From Desulfovibrio legallii (lineage in GTDB: Bacteria; Desulfobacterota; Desulfovibrionia; Desulfovibrionales; Desulfovibrionaceae): a stretch of 64,000 nucleotides of DNA. Position numbers and translations under genes: made by a program. Of this stretch, positions 26,341 through 34,663 are shown in pieces (within the stretch, counting starts at the first letter, position 1; the number at the start of each line of letters is the position of its first letter). The notes under the pieces were generated by a model that had not been told where the DNA came from, did not search any database, and saw nothing but the letters and a program-made list of their open reading frames with translations. The DNA is taken from the NCBI RefSeq assembly GCF_900102485.1, contig NZ_FNBX01000002.1, forward strand, positions 210,295 to 274,294, read 5' to 3'.

Positions 26341-26703
26341 ATGCAACAGCGGTTTGTGGTGGAGCTGGGCACCGGCGCGGATCTGCACGGCGCGGACATG
26401 ACCAAGGCCGCCGTGCGGGCCGTGAAAAACGCCATCTCGCGTTCCTGCCTCTGCGGTCTGGTAGAGGTGCTTGGACGCACGCGCTTTGAAGGCGTGCGCG
26501 TGCATGTGCGCGTGGGCGTGCCGGAGCCGGGCGCGGTGGATAAGGAAGCCGTGCTGGCGGCCGTGCCCATCGGCGAAAAAAGCATTGAGGTCACGCCCGG
26601 CGGCCTGCGCGCGCCGGGGCTGGAAGTGGCCTGCTTCGGCCCTGGGTGCAGCGATATCGTCATGGCCTGCGCGGCCCTGACCGTTTCTGTGGACATGGAG
26701 TAA
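26341..26703 (+). CDS. Lin0512 family protein
   Basis: 120-aa protein matching the small conserved Lin0512 (TIGR02058-type) family by overall pattern: VVELGTGADLHGADMTKAAV at the N-terminus and ITVTPGGLRAPG-like VTPGGLRAPGLEV near the end. Function unknown. It sits between E2 and E1 alpha in an operon wholly devoted to acetoin cleavage, so an accessory role (assembly, cofactor or substrate handling) is likely. No signal peptide or membrane segment. Ribosome site AAGGAGAGCGCC. Confidence 0.7.
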   Translation: MQQRFVVELGTGADLHGADMTKAAVRAVKNAISRSCLCGLVEVLGRTRFEGVRVHVRVGVPEPGAVDKEAVLAAVPIGEKSIEVTPGGLRAPGLEVACFGPGCSDIVMACAALTVSVDME

Positions 26704-26736
26704 CGCGGCGCAACAATCAGCAACGAGGAGTAGACC

Positions 26737-27699
26737 ATGAAACATCCCGACAAGAAGGTCCTGCTGGACATGTTCAGCACCATGACCAAGATTCGTCTGT
26801 TTGAAGGCGAATTGCAGAAGTTCTTCGCGGCCGGCAAGATCCCCGGTTTCGTGCACCTGTATCTTGGGGAGGAGGCCACGGCCACCGGCGCCTGCGCCGC
26901 CCTTAAGAAGACGGACATGATCACCAGCACCCACCGCGGCCACGGCCACTGCCTGGCCAAGGGCGGGGACCTCAAGCTCATGATGGCCGAAATCTACGGC
27001 CGCTCCACCGGCTACTGCAAGGGCAAGGGCGGCTCCATGCACATTGCGGACTTCAATATCGGCATCCTCGGCGCCAACGGCATCGTGGGCGGCGGCGGCC
27101 CCCTGGCCGTGGGCGCGGCCCTGAGCTGCCAGTACAAGGACAACAAGGGCGTGTGCGCCTGCTTCTTCGGCGACGGCGCTTCCAACCAGGGCACCACCCA
27201 GGAATCCCTGAACATGGCCAGCGCCTGGAAGCTGCCCGTTATCTTTATCAATGAAAACAATGGCTACGGCATATCCTGCCCGCAGAGCAAGTCCATGGCC
27301 ATCACCGACATCGCCGACCGCGCGGCCGCTTACGACATGCCCGGCGTGGTGGTGGACGGCAACGACGTCCTGGCCGTGTACGAGGCCGTGAGCGTGGCCG
27401 TGGAGCGCGCCCGCAAAGGCCAGGGCCCCTCGCTCATCGAGTGCAAGACTTACCGCTGGCGCGGCCACTTTGAAGGCGACGCCTGCGTCTACCGCTCCGA
27501 GAAGGAGCTGGAGGAATGGAAGGCCAAGGATCCCATCCCGCGCTTCGCCCAAAAACTGGTGGAAACCAAAACCGCCACCCAGGCGGAACTGGACGCCGTC
27601 ACCGCCCAGGTGCGGGCCGATGTGGACGCCGCCGTGAAGTTTGCGGAGGAAAGCCCCTTCCCCACCACGGCGGACCTGCTGGACGACGTGTACGCCTGA
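26737..27699 (+). CDS. acoA: Acetoin dehydrogenase E1 component, alpha subunit
   Basis: Thiamine-diphosphate enzyme that, with AcoB, cleaves acetoin to acetaldehyde and an acetyl group for E2. 320 aa. The ThDP/Mg motif is GDGASNQGTTQES (~145) ending in NENNGYGIS (~172); THRGHGHCLAKG and KGKGGSMHI are typical of E1 alpha. The ATG follows GAGGAGTAGACC. The first-cut alternatives (pyruvate or branched-chain E1) are disfavoured by AcoR, AcoX and butanediol dehydrogenase beside it. Confidence 0.92.
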   Translation: MKHPDKKVLLDMFSTMTKIRLFEGELQKFFAAGKIPGFVHLYLGEEATATGACAALKKTDMITSTHRGHGHCLAKGGDLKLMMAEIYGRSTGYCKGKGGSMHIADFNIGILGANGIVGGGGPLAVGAALSCQYKDNKGVCACFFGDGASNQGTTQESLNMASAWKLPVIFINENNGYGISCPQSKSMAITDIADRAAAYDMPGVVVDGNDVLAVYEAVSVAVERARKGQGPSLIECKTYRWRGHFEGDACVYRSEKELEEWKAKDPIPRFAQKLVETKTATQAELDAVTAQVRADVDAAVKFAEESPFPTTADLLDDVYA

Positions 27700-27771
27700 C
27701 GCCTGCGCGCGGGCCGGTGAGGACGGATTTTTACGCAGTTACCTTCAGCTTTTTCAGATATGGAGAACTCT

Positions 27772-28746
27772 ATGGCGACCAAAACGTATCTGCAGGCGCT
27801 TAACGACGCCATGCGGCAGGAGATGGAGCGGGACGAAAACGTGTTCATCATCGGTGAGGATGTGGGCAAGTTTGGCGGTTGCTTCGGCGTAACCCAGGGC
27901 CTGTTCGACACCTTCGGCGAGCGCCGTGTGCGCGATACCCCCATTACCGAGAGCGCCATTGTGGGCGCTGCCGCCGGCGCTGCCGCCGCGGGCCTGCGCC
28001 CCATTGCGGAACTCATGTTTGTGGATTTCATTGGCGTGGCCATGGACCAGTTGTTCAACCAGGCCGCCAAAATGCACTATATGTTCGGCGGCAAGGCCAA
28101 GGTGCCCATGGTGTTGCGCATGCCCCAGGGCGCGGGCGTGGGCGCGGCGGCCCAGCACTCGCAGAGCCTGGAAGCCTGGTTCATGCACATCCCGGGCATC
28201 AAGGTCTGCATTCCCTCCACCCCGGCCGATGCCAAGGGCCTGCTCATCAGCGCCATCCGTGACGACAACCCCGTGATCTTCCTGGAACACAAGATCCTCT
28301 ACGGCGTGGAAGGCGAAGTGGACGACGCCCTGTATGAAATCCCCATGGGCGTGGGCGACATCAAGCGCGAAGGCACGGACGTGACCGTGGTGGCCACCTC
28401 CCTTATGGTCCACACCGCGCTGGAAGCCGCCGAGCGCCTGGCCAAGGAAGGCATCAGCGTGGAAGTGGTGGACCCCCGCTGCCTGGTGCCCCTGGATAAA
28501 GAACTGATCCTCAATTCCGTGAAAAAAACCCACGCCCTGGTGGTGGCCCACGAGGCTGTCAAGAACGCCGGCGCGGGCGCGGAAATCGCCGCCATGGTGG
28601 CCGAAGAGGCCCTGGATTATCTGGACGCCCCCATCGTGCGCGTGGGCGCGCCTTTCTGCCCCGTGCCCTTCAGCCCGCCGCTGGAAAAGGCCTACATCCC
28701 CGACGCGGACAAGATCGTGGCGGCGGTCAAGTCTTTGCGGCAATAA
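27772..28746 (+). CDS. acoB: Acetoin dehydrogenase E1 component, beta subunit
   Basis: Partner of AcoA. 324 aa from the ATG at 27772, which has GGAG eight bases upstream; an ATG four codons earlier has no ribosome site. Typical motifs: GEDVGKFGGCFGVTQGL, RVRDTPITESAIVGAAAGAA, RMPQGAGVGAAAQHSQSLEA and VPSTPADAKGLL-like IPSTPADAKGLL. C-terminal transketolase fold includes VDPRCLVPLDKE. 72 bases after acoA. Confidence 0.94.
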   Translation: MATKTYLQALNDAMRQEMERDENVFIIGEDVGKFGGCFGVTQGLFDTFGERRVRDTPITESAIVGAAAGAAAAGLRPIAELMFVDFIGVAMDQLFNQAAKMHYMFGGKAKVPMVLRMPQGAGVGAAAQHSQSLEAWFMHIPGIKVCIPSTPADAKGLLISAIRDDNPVIFLEHKILYGVEGEVDDALYEIPMGVGDIKREGTDVTVVATSLMVHTALEAAERLAKEGISVEVVDPRCLVPLDKELILNSVKKTHALVVAHEAVKNAGAGAEIAAMVAEEALDYLDAPIVRVGAPFCPVPFSPPLEKAYIPDADKIVAAVKSLRQ

Positions 28747-28818
28747 GCAGTACGCGTTCACGGCCGCAGGCTGCCCCTTGGGCGCGCCGCCTGCGGCCCC
28801 ATGTCCACCGGAGTCACC

Positions 28819-29832
28819 GTGAAAGCAGCAATCATAGCCAATCCCGCTTCAGGCAAGGACATCCGCCGTCTTGTCGCCCACGGCAGCGTGTTCGACAACC
28901 AGGAAAAAGTGCGCATGGTGCGCCGCATCCTGGTGGGGCTGGCCGCAGCGGGCGTGCGCGACGTGCTCTATATGCCCGAAGGCTACGGCATCGTGCCGCG
29001 CGCCCTGGGCGATCTCGACGCCCTGGAAACGCCCGTGAACGTGGCTCCGGTGGATATTTACGCGCACAACACGCAGGAGGATACGGTCAACGCCGCCGCC
29101 GCCATGCAGGAGGCGGGCGTGGCCGTCATCATCGTCATGGGCGGGGACGGCACCAGCCGCGCCGCCTGTAAAGGCGCGCGGCAGACGCCCATTCTGCCCC
29201 TCTCCACCGGCACCAACAACGTCTTCCCCATCATGGCCGAGGCCACGGTGGCGGGGCTGGCCGCCGGGGTGCTGGCCTGCGGCGGCGTGAGCCGCGACGA
29301 AGGCTGCACTCGGCCCACCTATCTGGAAGTGCTGGTGAACGGGGCTGTGCGCGACCTAGCCCTGGTGGACGTGGCCGTGTACGACGACATCTTTCTGGCC
29401 TCCCGCGCGGTGTGGGACATTACCAGGGTAAGCCAGTTGTTCTGCTCGCGCTGCAAGCCGGAAAGCATCGGCCTCTCCGCCGTGGGGGGGCAGCTGGAGC
29501 GCATCGGGCCTGAGGAGCCGCGCGGCCTTGCTCTGGAGCTTGATCCGGACTTCGCCTGCAAGGTGCGGGCGGCCATCTGCCCTGGGCTGTTCGCCGACGT
29601 GGGCGTGGCCAAGGTGCGCGAAATGCGGCCCGGAGCGGCGGTTCCCGTGGGGCTTGCGCCTTGCGTGCTGGCCCTGGACGGCGAGCGCGAGGTGGAGGTG
29701 CACGCGGAAGAGCGCGCCGCCGTGCGCCTGGCCCAGGACAGGCTCTATGTGGCGGATGTGGAAAAAATTCTGGAATACGCCCGGCAGCGCGGCCTTTTCC
29801 TGCGCGGCGCGCAGGTCTGCTACGCCAACTGA
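28819..29832 (+). CDS. acoX: AcoX family protein (ATP-NAD kinase fold)
   Basis: 337 aa. NAD-kinase-like fold with the glycine-rich GGDGTSR (~105) and an N-terminal ANPASGKDIRRLVAHGS motif typical of AcoX proteins. They accompany acetoin dehydrogenases; the reaction is not established. I choose the GTG at 28819 (VKAAIIANP), which has GGAG five bases upstream; an ATG at 28801 has no ribosome site. It probably has nucleotide-binding ability, as the NAD-kinase core is intact. Confidence 0.85.
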   Translation: MKAAIIANPASGKDIRRLVAHGSVFDNQEKVRMVRRILVGLAAAGVRDVLYMPEGYGIVPRALGDLDALETPVNVAPVDIYAHNTQEDTVNAAAAMQEAGVAVIIVMGGDGTSRAACKGARQTPILPLSTGTNNVFPIMAEATVAGLAAGVLACGGVSRDEGCTRPTYLEVLVNGAVRDLALVDVAVYDDIFLASRAVWDITRVSQLFCSRCKPESIGLSAVGGQLERIGPEEPRGLALELDPDFACKVRAAICPGLFADVGVAKVREMRPGAAVPVGLAPCVLALDGEREVEVHAEERAAVRLAQDRLYVADVEKILEYARQRGLFLRGAQVCYAN

Positions 29833-29866
29833 ACTTTTTGAGCGCCCTGAGCGGCAAGGAGCGGGT

Positions 29867-30178
29867 ATGAAACTGAAGGCGGCATTCATCTTTGTGACCC
29901 CCAAGGCGGAAAACAGCCAGGAAGCCGTGTACCGCACCTGGACGCGCACCCCCGGTGTGGACCTGCTGACCATTGGCGTCACGTCCTACGCCCAGGCCGT
30001 GGAAGCGGCCCAAAAGGCCGTAAACGAGGAAGGCTGCGGCGCCATAGAACTGTGCGGCGGCTTCGGCCACGCCGGCGCGGCGGCCGTGGCCAAGGCCGTG
30101 AACGTGCCCGTGGGCGTGGTGCGCTTTGACGTGCACCCCGGCCTTGGCAACGCCAGCGGCGATACAGTGTTCGCCTGA
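29867..30178 (+). CDS. DUF6506-like small protein
   Basis: 103 aa, function unknown. It starts MKLKAAFIFVTPKAE and carries a conserved-looking AIELCGGFGHAGAAAVAKAV and VGVVRFDVHPGLGN, which I recognise as a DUF6506-type family. The ATG follows AAGGAGCGGGT. It lies directly after acoX with the same spacing pattern as the rest of the operon. Cytosolic; a ligand-binding alpha/beta fold is suggested by the glycine pattern, but no activity is known. Confidence 0.68.
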   Translation: MKLKAAFIFVTPKAENSQEAVYRTWTRTPGVDLLTIGVTSYAQAVEAAQKAVNEEGCGAIELCGGFGHAGAAAVAKAVNVPVGVVRFDVHPGLGNASGDTVFA

Positions 30179-30259
30179 GCGCGCCAACGGCGCGGGCGTC
30201 CGGATTCCCCCGTGCGGCGGTTGCCCCGCCGCTCCCCCCAACCTGAGGAGGAAACGAGC

Positions 30260-31039
30260 ATGGCTATCAACGGCAAAGTGGCATTGGTCACGGGCGCGGC
30301 CCGCGGCATTGGCCGGGGCATTGCCCTGCGGCTGGCCAAGGACGGCGCGGACATCGCCCTGGTGGACCTGAACAAGGACAACCTTGCGAAGACGGCCGGC
30401 GAGGTGCGCGCCCTGGGACGCAAAGCCGCCGTCATCGGCGCGGACGTGAGCGACCGGGCCCAGGTTTTCGCTGCTGTGGAACAGGCGGAAAAGGAGCTGG
30501 GCGGCTTTGACATTATGGTCAACAACGCGGGCATCTGTCAGGTGCAGCCTTTGCTGGAGGTCACGCCTGAGGAAGTGGCGCGCATCTTCAGCATCAACGT
30601 CAACGGCGTGCTGTGGGGCATTCAGGCGGCTGCGTCCAAGTTTATGGCGCGCGGCCAGAAGGGCAAGATCATCAGCGCTTCTTCCATCGCCGGGCACGAC
30701 GGCTTCATGATGCTCGGCGCATACAGCGCCACCAAATTCGCCGTGCGCGGGCTCATCCAGGCGGCCGCGCGGGAGCTGGCCTCCAGGGGCATTACGGTCA
30801 ACGCCTACTGCCCCGGCATTGTGGGCACGGACATGTGGGTGGAGATCGACGCCCGTTTTGCTGAGCTGACCGGCGCGCCCAAGGGCGAAACGTTCAAAAA
30901 GTATTGCGAGGGCATTGCCCTGGGCCGGCCCGAAACGCCGGAGGACGTGGCCGCCCTGGTGTCCTATCTGGCCGGGCCGGACTCAGACTACATGACCGGC
31001 CAGGCACTTCTTATTGATGGCGGGATGGTCTACCGCTGA
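30260..31039 (+). CDS. butA: SDR family acetoin reductase / meso-2,3-butanediol dehydrogenase
   Basis: Short-chain dehydrogenase, 259 aa. Cofactor motif [10 protein letters not shown], an acidic VDLNKDN after beta-2 (favours NAD), NNAG, and the catalytic Ser-Tyr-Lys in SASSIAG...[11 protein letters not shown] (Tyr ~155). Resembles diacetyl/acetoin reductases. The ATG at 30260 follows GAGGAGGAAACGAGC. With the zinc enzyme bdhA it would allow use of several butanediol stereoisomers. The exact substrate is inferred from context. Confidence 0.82.
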   Translation: MAINGKVALVTGAARGIGRGIALRLAKDGADIALVDLNKDNLAKTAGEVRALGRKAAVIGADVSDRAQVFAAVEQAEKELGGFDIMVNNAGICQVQPLLEVTPEEVARIFSINVNGVLWGIQAAASKFMARGQKGKIISASSIAGHDGFMMLGAYSATKFAVRGLIQAAARELASRGITVNAYCPGIVGTDMWVEIDARFAELTGAPKGETFKKYCEGIALGRPETPEDVAALVSYLAGPDSDYMTGQALLIDGGMVYR

Positions 31040-31107
31040 GGCCGGGCTGATGCCGACACGGGCGCGGGGCCAAAAGCCGCACAAGTCTAACGCAGCAGGA
31101 GAGAGCA

Positions 31108-32463
31108 GTGAGCATTGAACTTGCCATGCCGAAACTCGGTCTGACCATGAAGACCGGCAAGGTTTCCAAATGGTTCGTGGCCGAAGGCGCCGCGGTCAAA
31201 AAAGGCGACGGCCTTTTTGAAGTGGAAACGGACAAAATTACCAACAAAGTGGAAAGCCCGGCCGACGGCGTGCTGTTCCAGATTCTGGTGCAGGCCGGGC
31301 AGGATGTGCCCGTGCAGACCACCGTCGGCGTGCTGGCCGAGCCGGGCGAAAGCCCCGTCAGGGTGGAGGGCGGCGCGGCCCCGGCAGCCGGGGAAGCCGC
31401 GCCTGCGCCCAAGGCGGGCAAAGAAAGTGCGCCCAAGGCCGCCGCGCAAACCCCAAGCTCTGGCGGGGGAGGGTTGGCTTCCCCCGCCGCGCGGCGGCTG
31501 GCGCGCGAACTGGGCGTGGACCTGGCCTGCGTCACAGGCACGGGCCCCAACGGCCGCATCCTGGAGCGCGACGTGCAGGCCCGCCGCGAGCTGACGGGCA
31601 AGATCAAGATCACCCCCCTGGCCGCCGTGGTGGCCGCTAAGGCCGGGCTGGACATCACCACCCTTACCGGCACGGGCGAGGGCGGCAAGATCGTGCGCGA
31701 AGACGTGGAGCGCGTGCTCCATCCGGAGAAATTCGCGGCCGCGCCGACCGCCGCCGCAGCCAGACCGGCCGACGGCCCCGGCAGCGTGCCCATGGAGGGC
31801 ATGCGCAAGATCATTGCCGACAATATGCAGACAAGCCTGCAGAACAGCGCCCAGCTCACCCTGGTGACGGAAGCGGACGTGACCCCCTGCGTGGAGCTCA
31901 TCGCCGATTTCAAGGCCCGTTTCAAGCGGGACAAGAGCTTCCGCCTTTCCATGAACGACGTGCTGATCCTGGCCGTCTCCCGCGCGCTGCTTAAGCACCC
32001 GCGCATGAACGCCACCCTGGCGGACGAGGTCATCACCCGGCACGGTTCGGTGCATATGGGCGTGGCCGTGGCCCTGCCTGAAGGCTTGATGGTGCCCGTG
32101 CTGCACAACGCCCACGAGCTGGGCCTGCTGGAGATCGCCAAGGCTGCCCGCGAACTGGCCGGGCGGGCCCGCAACGGCCAGCTCACCCCCGACGACATGT
32201 CCGGCGGCACCTTTACCATTACCAACATGGCCCATTCGGTGGTGGATTTCTTCACCCCCATCCTCAAGCCCGGCGAAACGGGCATTCTGGGCGTGGGCCG
32301 CGTGGTGGAGAAGCCCGTGGTCCGTGAGGGCGCCGTTGTGGCGCGCTCCATGATGGGCCTGAGCCTCACCTTTGACCACAGGGTGGAGGACGGCGCGCCC
32401 GCGGCGGAATTTCTGAAGACCGTCACGGAATACCTGGCAAATCCGGCCCTGTTGCTGTTTTAG
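31108..32463 (+). CDS. Dihydrolipoamide acetyltransferase (E2), copy 2, with two subunit-binding domains
   Basis: Second E2 in the same operon, 451 aa, GTG start at 31108 after GCAGGAGAGAGCA. Lipoyl domain with ETDKITN (Lys43), Ala/Pro linker, then two successive peripheral-subunit-binding domains (AARRLARELGVDLACVTGTG ~125-160; VVAAKAGLDITTLTGTG ~165-200). The catalytic domain has the canonical DHRVEDGAPAAEF. Compared with copy 1 it has the extra binding domain and the more standard active site. It directly precedes E3, so it may be the E3-proximal E2. Confidence 0.9.
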   Translation: MSIELAMPKLGLTMKTGKVSKWFVAEGAAVKKGDGLFEVETDKITNKVESPADGVLFQILVQAGQDVPVQTTVGVLAEPGESPVRVEGGAAPAAGEAAPAPKAGKESAPKAAAQTPSSGGGGLASPAARRLARELGVDLACVTGTGPNGRILERDVQARRELTGKIKITPLAAVVAAKAGLDITTLTGTGEGGKIVREDVERVLHPEKFAAAPTAAAARPADGPGSVPMEGMRKIIADNMQTSLQNSAQLTLVTEADVTPCVELIADFKARFKRDKSFRLSMNDVLILAVSRALLKHPRMNATLADEVITRHGSVHMGVAVALPEGLMVPVLHNAHELGLLEIAKAARELAGRARNGQLTPDDMSGGTFTITNMAHSVVDFFTPILKPGETGILGVGRVVEKPVVREGAVVARSMMGLSLTFDHRVEDGAPAAEFLKTVTEYLANPALLLF

Positions 32464-32529
32464 TCCGGCCTTTACGACGCGGCGCAGCGGTTTCGCGCCG
32501 CACAACATACCAGCGTTCAGGAGAATACG

Positions 32530-33894
32530 ATGTACGATGTCATTGTCATAGGTGGTGGTCCCGGCGGGTATGCCGCCGCCATCCGCGCTTCGCAGCTCAA
32601 GGGCAAGGTGGTTCTGGTGGAAGGCGGCACCATGGGCGGCACCTGCGTCATGCGCGGCTGCATCCCCAGCAAGATCTGGCTGCGCGCGGCCGAGTTGCTG
32701 GAACAGTCCCGCAAGGCGGGCGATTTCGGCCTGGAGCTCACCGTGGGCAAGCTGGACTGCAGCGCCGTTTTGGCCCGCAAGCAGGGCGTCTCCAACGATA
32801 TCCGCATGGGCATGGAAGCGCTGCTCGCCAACAACGGGGCCGAAGTGGTCACCGGCATGGCCAAAATTACCGGTCCCACCACTGTGGAGGCCGGCGGCAA
32901 GAAGCTGGAAGCCAAAAACATTATCGTGGCCACGGGCAGCACCGTGGACATGCCCTCCATTCCCGGCCTTGAGGGTGCGGCCTTCACCACTGACCAACTG
33001 CTGGACATGACGGAAGCTCCGGCCTCGGTGCTGATCACTGACCCCACCTATATCGGGGTGGAAATGGCCATGCTGCTGAGCATCCTGGGCAGCAAGGTGG
33101 TCTACGCCGTGCCCGGCCCGCGCATCCTGCCCGACGAGGACCAGGACTCCAGCCAGCGTCTGGCCCAGTCCCTGCGGGAGCGCGGCGTGCAGATCATGCC
33201 CCGCCACACTCTGGTCAAGGTGTCCGGCAAGGCCTGCACCCTCAAGAGCGGGGATAAGGAACAGACCGTAGAGGCGGACAAGGTGCTGGTTTCGGGCCGC
33301 AAGCCCGTGACCAAGGGCCTGGGCCTGGAGGCCCTGGGCGTGCAGTTTAAGGAAGACGGCGGCATCGCCGTGGACGAACGCTGCCGCACGGCCTGCCCCT
33401 CGGTTTACGCCATCGGCGACTGCACCGGCGGCTGGATGCTGAGCCACGCGGCCTCGGCCATGGCCATCTGCGCGGCCGAAAACTGCATGGGCAAAACCGC
33501 AAAGTTTCCTGCGCACCTGGTTTCGCGCGCCATCTGGGGCATCCCGCAGATGGGTTCCGTGGGCCTTTCCGAAGAGCAGGCCGAACGCGCGGGCTACGAG
33601 GTTGAGGTGGGCAGCTTCCCCTACTCCATCAACGGCTACGCCATGCTGCGCGGCGAGGTGGACGGCGCGGTGAAAATGGTTACGGACGCCGCCACGGGCG
33701 AAATCCTGGGCGTGCACATTGTGGGCAGCTGCGCCTCCGAAATCATCGGCGAGGCCGTGCTGGCCATGCAGCTGGAATGCACCGTGGCCGAGTTCGCCAA
33801 GGGCTTCCGCGTGCACCCGGCCTTCTGCGAAACCGTGGTGGACGCCGCGCGCGATGCGGCGGGGTGGGCGCTTTATCTGCCCAAGCGCGGCTAG
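32530..33894 (+). CDS. lpdA: Dihydrolipoamide dehydrogenase (E3)
   Basis: Flavoprotein that re-oxidises dihydrolipoyl groups with NAD. 454 aa. FAD site GGGPGGYAAAIRASQL, redox disulfide GGTCVMRGCIPSK (C39/C44), second FAD site VYAIGDCTGG, and the C-terminal HPAFCETVVDA with the His-Glu pair. The disulfide loop MRG differs from the common LNVG. Ends the acetoin operon. It could also serve the GcvH-like lipoyl protein encoded 4 kb downstream, an inference. Confidence 0.94.
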   Translation: MYDVIVIGGGPGGYAAAIRASQLKGKVVLVEGGTMGGTCVMRGCIPSKIWLRAAELLEQSRKAGDFGLELTVGKLDCSAVLARKQGVSNDIRMGMEALLANNGAEVVTGMAKITGPTTVEAGGKKLEAKNIIVATGSTVDMPSIPGLEGAAFTTDQLLDMTEAPASVLITDPTYIGVEMAMLLSILGSKVVYAVPGPRILPDEDQDSSQRLAQSLRERGVQIMPRHTLVKVSGKACTLKSGDKEQTVEADKVLVSGRKPVTKGLGLEALGVQFKEDGGIAVDERCRTACPSVYAIGDCTGGWMLSHAASAMAICAAENCMGKTAKFPAHLVSRAIWGIPQMGSVGLSEEQAERAGYEVEVGSFPYSINGYAMLRGEVDGAVKMVTDAATGEILGVHIVGSCASEIIGEAVLAMQLECTVAEFAKGFRVHPAFCETVVDAARDAAGWALYLPKRG

Positions 33895-33914
33895 ACGTGG
33901 GGCGGCGCGGGCGT

Positions 33915-34034
33915 CTTTTGCCCCCTGGCGGCGTCACCGCTCCGTTGCGGTTCAGGGCTGTACGAGAAGAGTACTATCCCTGCCCCGCACCGGGAGCGGT
34001 TCCTTGCCAGGAAGCAGAATCCGCACCGCGCCGC
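33915..34034 (+). repeat. 120-bp direct repeat, copy 1
   Basis: CTTTTGCCCCCTGGCGGCGT...CCGCACCGCGCCGC. Near-identical to 34072-34190 (one C lost, plus GCAG to CCAA near the end). It contains the small hairpin ACCGC-TCCGTT-GCGGT, AGAGTACT, and GGTTCCTTGCCAGGAA. It fills part of the 769-bp gap between lpdA and lipBA; no coding frame looks real there. Confidence 0.9.
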
Positions 34035-34071
34035 CCACGCCGGCGGGCCAGTGGGCCGGGCCTTGCAACGC

Positions 34072-34190
34072 CTTTTGCCCCTGGCGGCGTCACCGCTCCG
34101 TTGCGGTTCAGGGCTGTACGAGAAGAGTACTATCCCTGCCCCGCACCGGGAGCGGTTCCTTGCCAGGAACCAAAATCCGCACCGCGCCGC
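34072..34190 (+). repeat. 120-bp direct repeat, copy 2
   Basis: Same unit as 33915-34034. Here the final hairpin is perfect: GGTTCC-TTGCCA-GGAACC, followed by AAAA. The 37 bases between the copies (CACGCCGGCGGGCC...) are unique. Confidence 0.9.
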
Positions 34191-34275
34191 TGTACGCCCG
34201 GAGCGTTGCGCCGCAAAACCAGAATCCGCGCCGCTGCACGTCGGGGTGGTGCGGCGGCGGGCTGACAGAGGAAGA

Positions 34276-34382
34276 TTTTTGCCTGGGAACAGAAGCGGTT
34301 TGAACCGCCGGAGTTCGGGGCGTTGCGGTTCGGGGGGGCGTGTGCGAAGAGAGGCGGGACGGTTCCTTGCCGGAACCCGGAT
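34276..34382 (+). repeat. Degenerate third copy of the 120-bp unit
   Basis: Keeps TTTTGCCTGG, CGTTGCGGTTC, GCGAAGAG and GGTTCCTTGCCGGAACC in the same order, with many changes between. The remaining DNA up to 34663 includes a small hairpin (GCCCTGCCCGCAGGGC, ~34489) and GC-rich sequence without clear function. Confidence 0.65.
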
Positions 34383-34663
34383 TTGCTTTGTCAGACGTGG
34401 GGCCGCGCGACGACAGCAGCAATGTGTTGCTGAAAAGGATATGTCGGCAACAGCGTGCGGCGTAAACGTCTATAAAAACACGCCGCCCTGCCCGCAGGGC
34501 CAACAAACGCACGGCCGGGGAAGTGCCCGGCTCCGCAAAAAACAAGGCAACGGGAACCAATGTTTTCAGGGCAGGGCCGCGGGGGAGGAGCCCCTTTGGC
34601 GACGCCCCTCCGCGGCATTCCCAAAACGCAACCAACGTACAACCAGCCTCAAGGATTTGCCTT

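Noticed and set aside
33719..34303. Plus-strand frame running through the 120-bp direct repeats
   Set aside because: Starts inside lpdA in another frame, translation is Arg/Ala/Pro-rich and repeats only because the DNA repeats.
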